A DNA stretch of 55,308 nt, taken from assembly GCA_018241725.1 (NCBI GenBank), contig JAFEDI010000049.1:1-55308 (forward strand), written 5' to 3'. A program made the position numbers and the translations under genes. Under the pieces are notes generated by a model, which did not search any database, was not told where the DNA came from, and saw only the letters and a list, made by a program, of their open reading frames with translations. Below, one piece after another: positions 52,696 through 55,308 of the stretch (the stretch's first letter is position 1; each line of letters starts with the position of its first letter). The stretch is from Pseudomonadota bacterium. GTDB taxonomy: Bacteria > Pseudomonadota > Gammaproteobacteria > Burkholderiales > Rhodocyclaceae.

Positions 52696-53673
52696 ATGTT
52701 TGCATATATCGTTCGACGACTGCTGTACGCGCCGCTGATCCTCATCGGGGTCAATCTGTTCACCTTTGCGCTGTTCTTCGTCGTGAACACGCCCGATGAC
52801 ATGGCCCGGATGCAACTGGGGGTCAAGCGGGTGACGCCGGAGGCGATCGAACGCTGGAAAGTGGAGCGCGGCTACGACAAGCCGTTGTTCGCGAACAACG
52901 CTGCAGCCGGAGTGGGGCGTTTCACCGAGACGGTCTTCTTTGAGAAGTCGCTGCGGATGTTCGTTTTCGACTTCGGCCGAGCGGATGACGGGCGCGATAT
53001 CGCGAAGGAGATCCAGGATCGCATGGGGCCGTCGCTTGCGATTGCGCTGCCGACGTTCGTGCTGGGATTGTTCGTGACGGTCGCGTTGGCGCTGCTGCTC
53101 GTATTCTTCCGTGCCTCTTACCTGGATTTCTGGGGTGTCGTGCTGTGTGTCGGCATGATGTCGATATCCGGCTTGTTCTACATCATTGGCGGACAATGGC
53201 TCGTTTCGAAGGTCTGGCATCTCGTGCCGATTTCCGGCTATGGAGCAGGTGCGGACGTTGCGCGCTTCCTGGTGCTGCCCGTTGTGATCGGCGTGGTTGC
53301 CGGTGTGGGTGGCAGTGCCCGTTGGTACCGGACCATCTTCCTGGAGGAGGCGGGAAAGGACTATGTGCGTACTGCACGGGCCAAGGGGCTGTCGGAGCTG
53401 CAAGCTCTATTTAGACATGTCCTGAAGAACGGGATGATTCCGATCCTGACCGGCGTCGTGGTGGTCATTCCGTCTTTGTTCATGGGAAGTCTGCTCTATG
53501 AGTCCTTTTTTGGGATTCCGGGGTTGGGGAGCTACACGATCGATGCGATCAATGCGCAGGATTTCCTTGTGGTCCGGGCAATGGTTTTCATCGGCGCCCT
53601 GCTGTACATCGTGGGGCTGATCCTGACGGATCTCTCCTACACGCTGGTTGATCCGCGGGTGAGGCTCGAGTGA
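52696..53673 (+). CDS. peptide ABC transporter permease (YejB/OppB type)
   Basis: This 325-residue inner-membrane permease begins MFAYIVRRLLYAPLILIGVN, typical of OppB/YejB, with six helices. The coupling EAA loop reads EEAGKDYVRTARAKGLSELQ. The periplasmic insert after helix 1 (TPEAIERWKVERGYDKPLF) is typical of the YejB group that imports microcin C-like and other peptides. It is the first of two overlapping permease genes. No solute-binding or ATPase gene lies beside it in the window. Confidence 0.9.
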   Translation: MFAYIVRRLLYAPLILIGVNLFTFALFFVVNTPDDMARMQLGVKRVTPEAIERWKVERGYDKPLFANNAAAGVGRFTETVFFEKSLRMFVFDFGRADDGRDIAKEIQDRMGPSLAIALPTFVLGLFVTVALALLLVFFRASYLDFWGVVLCVGMMSISGLFYIIGGQWLVSKVWHLVPISGYGAGADVARFLVLPVVIGVVAGVGGSARWYRTIFLEEAGKDYVRTARAKGLSELQALFRHVLKNGMIPILTGVVVVIPSLFMGSLLYESFFGIPGLGSYTIDAINAQDFLVVRAMVFIGALLYIVGLILTDLSYTLVDPRVRLE

Positions 53674-55091
53674 TGTCTTTTCAGCCCATCCTGTTGTGGA
53701 CCGATGTGCTTTTGTTCGCCTTGTTTGTCAGCATATTGTTGGCACTGATGCGGGCTCGAGGGAGCGAGCAGATGTGTGCCGCATGGCGCAGGGTGGGAGA
53801 GAGCAATGCCGGCATGGTGTCTCTTACGCTGCTGCTGCTGTTTCTGATGGTGGGCTTGGCGGACAGTCTGCATTACCGTTCCCGCCTTGCCCCGGTGGGG
53901 GGGGCGGCCGGGGTGGCGAACAAGCGGGTGCTGTCGACGGAAGTATTGAGCCTCTTCGACGCGATAGCAGCGCCTTTGCGCGCGCGGGTTGAAAAGACCT
54001 ATTCCGCACCCTTGGCCTATATCCTGTTCGCCAAGGAAACGCGGGAGGGCGCAGATGGAGTGCAGCGGAGGGATTTTCCCCGTCTGAAGTTCGGTGGCGC
54101 GGACCTGCAATATCCCGATGATGATTATGTGGGTGACGTATTTGGCCGGATCGGGATTGGGTTGGCGATAGCGGCCGGTGCTTGGGCAGCCTGTGCTGCG
54201 GCGCTGGTAGCAATCGTGGCGCGCTCGCGCAAGGTGCCTGTGGGGGCTGCCTGGCGGGCCATCTGGAGAGGAAAGGGTGGTCCGGCGTGGCGCTCCGTGC
54301 TTGCAGCGATGGGTGTCGTGCTGTTCGTGATGGGGCCGTTGCTGGCTTTGGCCATGGAATACCATGTCTTCGGCACGGACAAGGTGGGTCGGGATGTCTT
54401 CTATCTGGCCTTGAAGAGTATTCGAACAGCGTTGGTCATCGGAACGCTGACGACGCTGGTTACGCTGCCCGTGGCTGTAGTGCTTGGCATCATGGCAGGC
54501 TACCTAGGAGGGTGGGTTGATGACGCAATTCAATATGTGTACACCGTCCTCAATTCGATTCCAGGAGTGTTGCTGATCGCAGCTGCCGTACTGATGATGC
54601 AGGTGGTCATAGACACCCATCCGAATTGGTTTGAGACCGCAGCAGATCGCTCCGATGCACGGCTCCTCGCTCTGTGCGTCATTCTCGGGATGACGAACTG
54701 GACAGGCCTTTGCCGGCTCTTGCGTGGTGAGACCCTGAAATTACGGGAGTTGGAGTACGTGCAAGCTGCTCGGGCATTCGGTGTGTCGGCAGCGCAAATC
54801 CTCTATCGCCACCTCCTGCCCAACCTGCTACATCTGGTCTTGATCTCTTTGGTCATGGACTTCTCCGGCCTGGTGCTTGCCGAGGCTGTTCTTTCGTACG
54901 TCGGAATTGGCGTGGATCCGGAAACGATCAGCTTCGGCACGATGATCAACGCCGCGCGGATGGAATTGGCCCGAGAGCCCATGGTCTGGTGGAGCTTGAT
55001 TGCAGCGTTTTGCTTCATGTTTGTGCTGGTGCTCGTCGCCAATCTATTCGCGGACTGCGTAAGGGATGCGTTCGATCCTCGTGCAAGCTGA
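53673..55091 (+). CDS. peptide ABC transporter permease (YejE/OppC type)
   Basis: This 472-residue permease has an OppC-like core at about 230-470: GTDKVGRDVFYLALKSIRTA, the EAA loop ELEYVQAARAFGVSAAQILY and a terminal LVLVANLFADCVRDAFDPRA. The N-terminal 220 residues are longer than in E. coli YejE (341 in total) and include an extra helix pair and a periplasmic segment. ATG 53673 overlaps the stop of the preceding permease gene (TGATG). It lacks a following ATPase gene: a strong rRNA-type promoter comes about 110 bp later. Confidence 0.9.
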   Translation: MSFQPILLWTDVLLFALFVSILLALMRARGSEQMCAAWRRVGESNAGMVSLTLLLLFLMVGLADSLHYRSRLAPVGGAAGVANKRVLSTEVLSLFDAIAAPLRARVEKTYSAPLAYILFAKETREGADGVQRRDFPRLKFGGADLQYPDDDYVGDVFGRIGIGLAIAAGAWAACAAALVAIVARSRKVPVGAAWRAIWRGKGGPAWRSVLAAMGVVLFVMGPLLALAMEYHVFGTDKVGRDVFYLALKSIRTALVIGTLTTLVTLPVAVVLGIMAGYLGGWVDDAIQYVYTVLNSIPGVLLIAAAVLMMQVVIDTHPNWFETAADRSDARLLALCVILGMTNWTGLCRLLRGETLKLRELEYVQAARAFGVSAAQILYRHLLPNLLHLVLISLVMDFSGLVLAEAVLSYVGIGVDPETISFGTMINAARMELAREPMVWWSLIAAFCFMFVLVLVANLFADCVRDAFDPRAS

Positions 55092-55176
55092 CATGCTTCG
55101 TCATTTCCTTGATGGGATTGATCACGAGTACGAGGGCCATGGGGTTTGCGCGCGCTGATGCGACTGTGGCGCCCCG

Positions 55177-55233
55177 AGAATTATTTTTGTGAATGTTGTT
55201 GACGGTTTCTGATAATTCTTTATAATGCGCAGC
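55177..55233 (+). promoter_or_regulatory. strong rRNA-type promoter
   Basis: TTGACG (55199-55204), a 16 bp spacer and TATAAT (55221-55226) are near consensus. An A/T-rich UP-like element (GAATTATTTTTGTGAATG) precedes them and a GC-rich GCGCAGC discriminator follows. This is the usual appearance of an rRNA operon promoter in betaproteobacteria, so a 16S gene may begin soon after the window. The last 80 bases contain no start codon with a good site. Confidence 0.75.
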
Positions 55234-55308
55234 TCTTTCGCTGCAGCGCGTTACGAAGTAGGCGCTACGGGGTGAGGAGGGCGGTGCCGGAGAAGTTGGA
55301 TTTGTTTC

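Noticed and set aside
52072-53403. 443-codon minus-strand open frame
   Set aside because: Antisense to qmcA and the first permease; no motif.

Overview
The window reads as a betaproteobacterial chromosome, probably of the Rhodocyclales. The evidence is the GC-rich backbone at 42.7-55.3 kb with comEC, a DUF599 protein, msrB, a DUF2863 protein, divergent ppsR/ppsA, nfeD-qmcA and a YejB/YejE-type permease pair, ending in a strong rRNA-type promoter. The lineage is inferred from gene content, not from an rRNA sequence.

Most of the window (1-42692) is a large Tn7-like transposon that interrupts comEC. Its right end is directly visible: six copies of a 17-18 bp TnsB-type motif lie between 42373 and 42684, followed by a terminal ACA (42690-42692), after which the C-terminal two thirds of comEC resumes. 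The other end is not in the window. The sequence begins exactly at the terminus of an IS4-family insertion sequence (1-1410) lying beside the transposition operon. That operon (8465 down to 1479, minus strand) has tnsA, tnsB, tnsC, a tniQ/tnsD gene and an unusual gene that joins a TnsE-like N-terminal region to an IS5-type helix-turn-helix domain. Catalytic residues of TnsA and TnsB are all present. A 26 bp perfect palindrome and a second inverted repeat lie between tnsA and a divergent DUF6471 gene and look like operators.

Cargo, left to right. (a) 9.3-11.8 kb: a DUF4031 protein, then a thymidylate-synthase-family enzyme with the Asn-to-Asp change typical of dCMP hydroxymethylase, paired with a probable alpha-glutamyl/putrescinyl-thymine pyrophosphorylase-like protein; this could be a DNA base hypermodification pair. 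(b) 11.8-13.2 kb: a HigB-like toxin with an HTH-ImmA/IrrE antitoxin. (c) 14.0-25.2 kb: a tight five-gene operon made of a DUF4236 membrane protein, a ClpB-type AAA+ ATPase, a radical SAM activase-like protein, a 2092-residue zinc-ribbon/pseudokinase/SF1-helicase/Vsr-like nuclease, and a coiled-coil protein. This is the best candidate for an undescribed defence system. (d) 25.8-29.4 kb: a Gabija-like OLD nuclease and UvrD helicase pair, with a 557-residue unknown upstream. (e) 31.8-35 kb: ihfA, small unknowns, DUF29, and remnants of an arsenic operon. (f) 35.0-39.4 kb: sensory genes (BvgS-like hybrid kinase, GAF protein, hemerythrin) and a decayed ihfA copy. (g) 39.5-42.3 kb: toxin-antitoxin-like genes, a hipA pseudogene and an XRE regulator.

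Together the genes describe a defence-rich mobile island whose insertion probably disabled DNA uptake through ComEC. Internal decay (IS5, hipA, arsA, DUF2703 and ihfA remnants, three copies of a short dispersed repeat) shows repeated cargo turnover. The flanking chromosome carries housekeeping functions: phosphoenolpyruvate synthesis and its bifunctional regulator, methionine sulfoxide repair, membrane quality control and peptide import.
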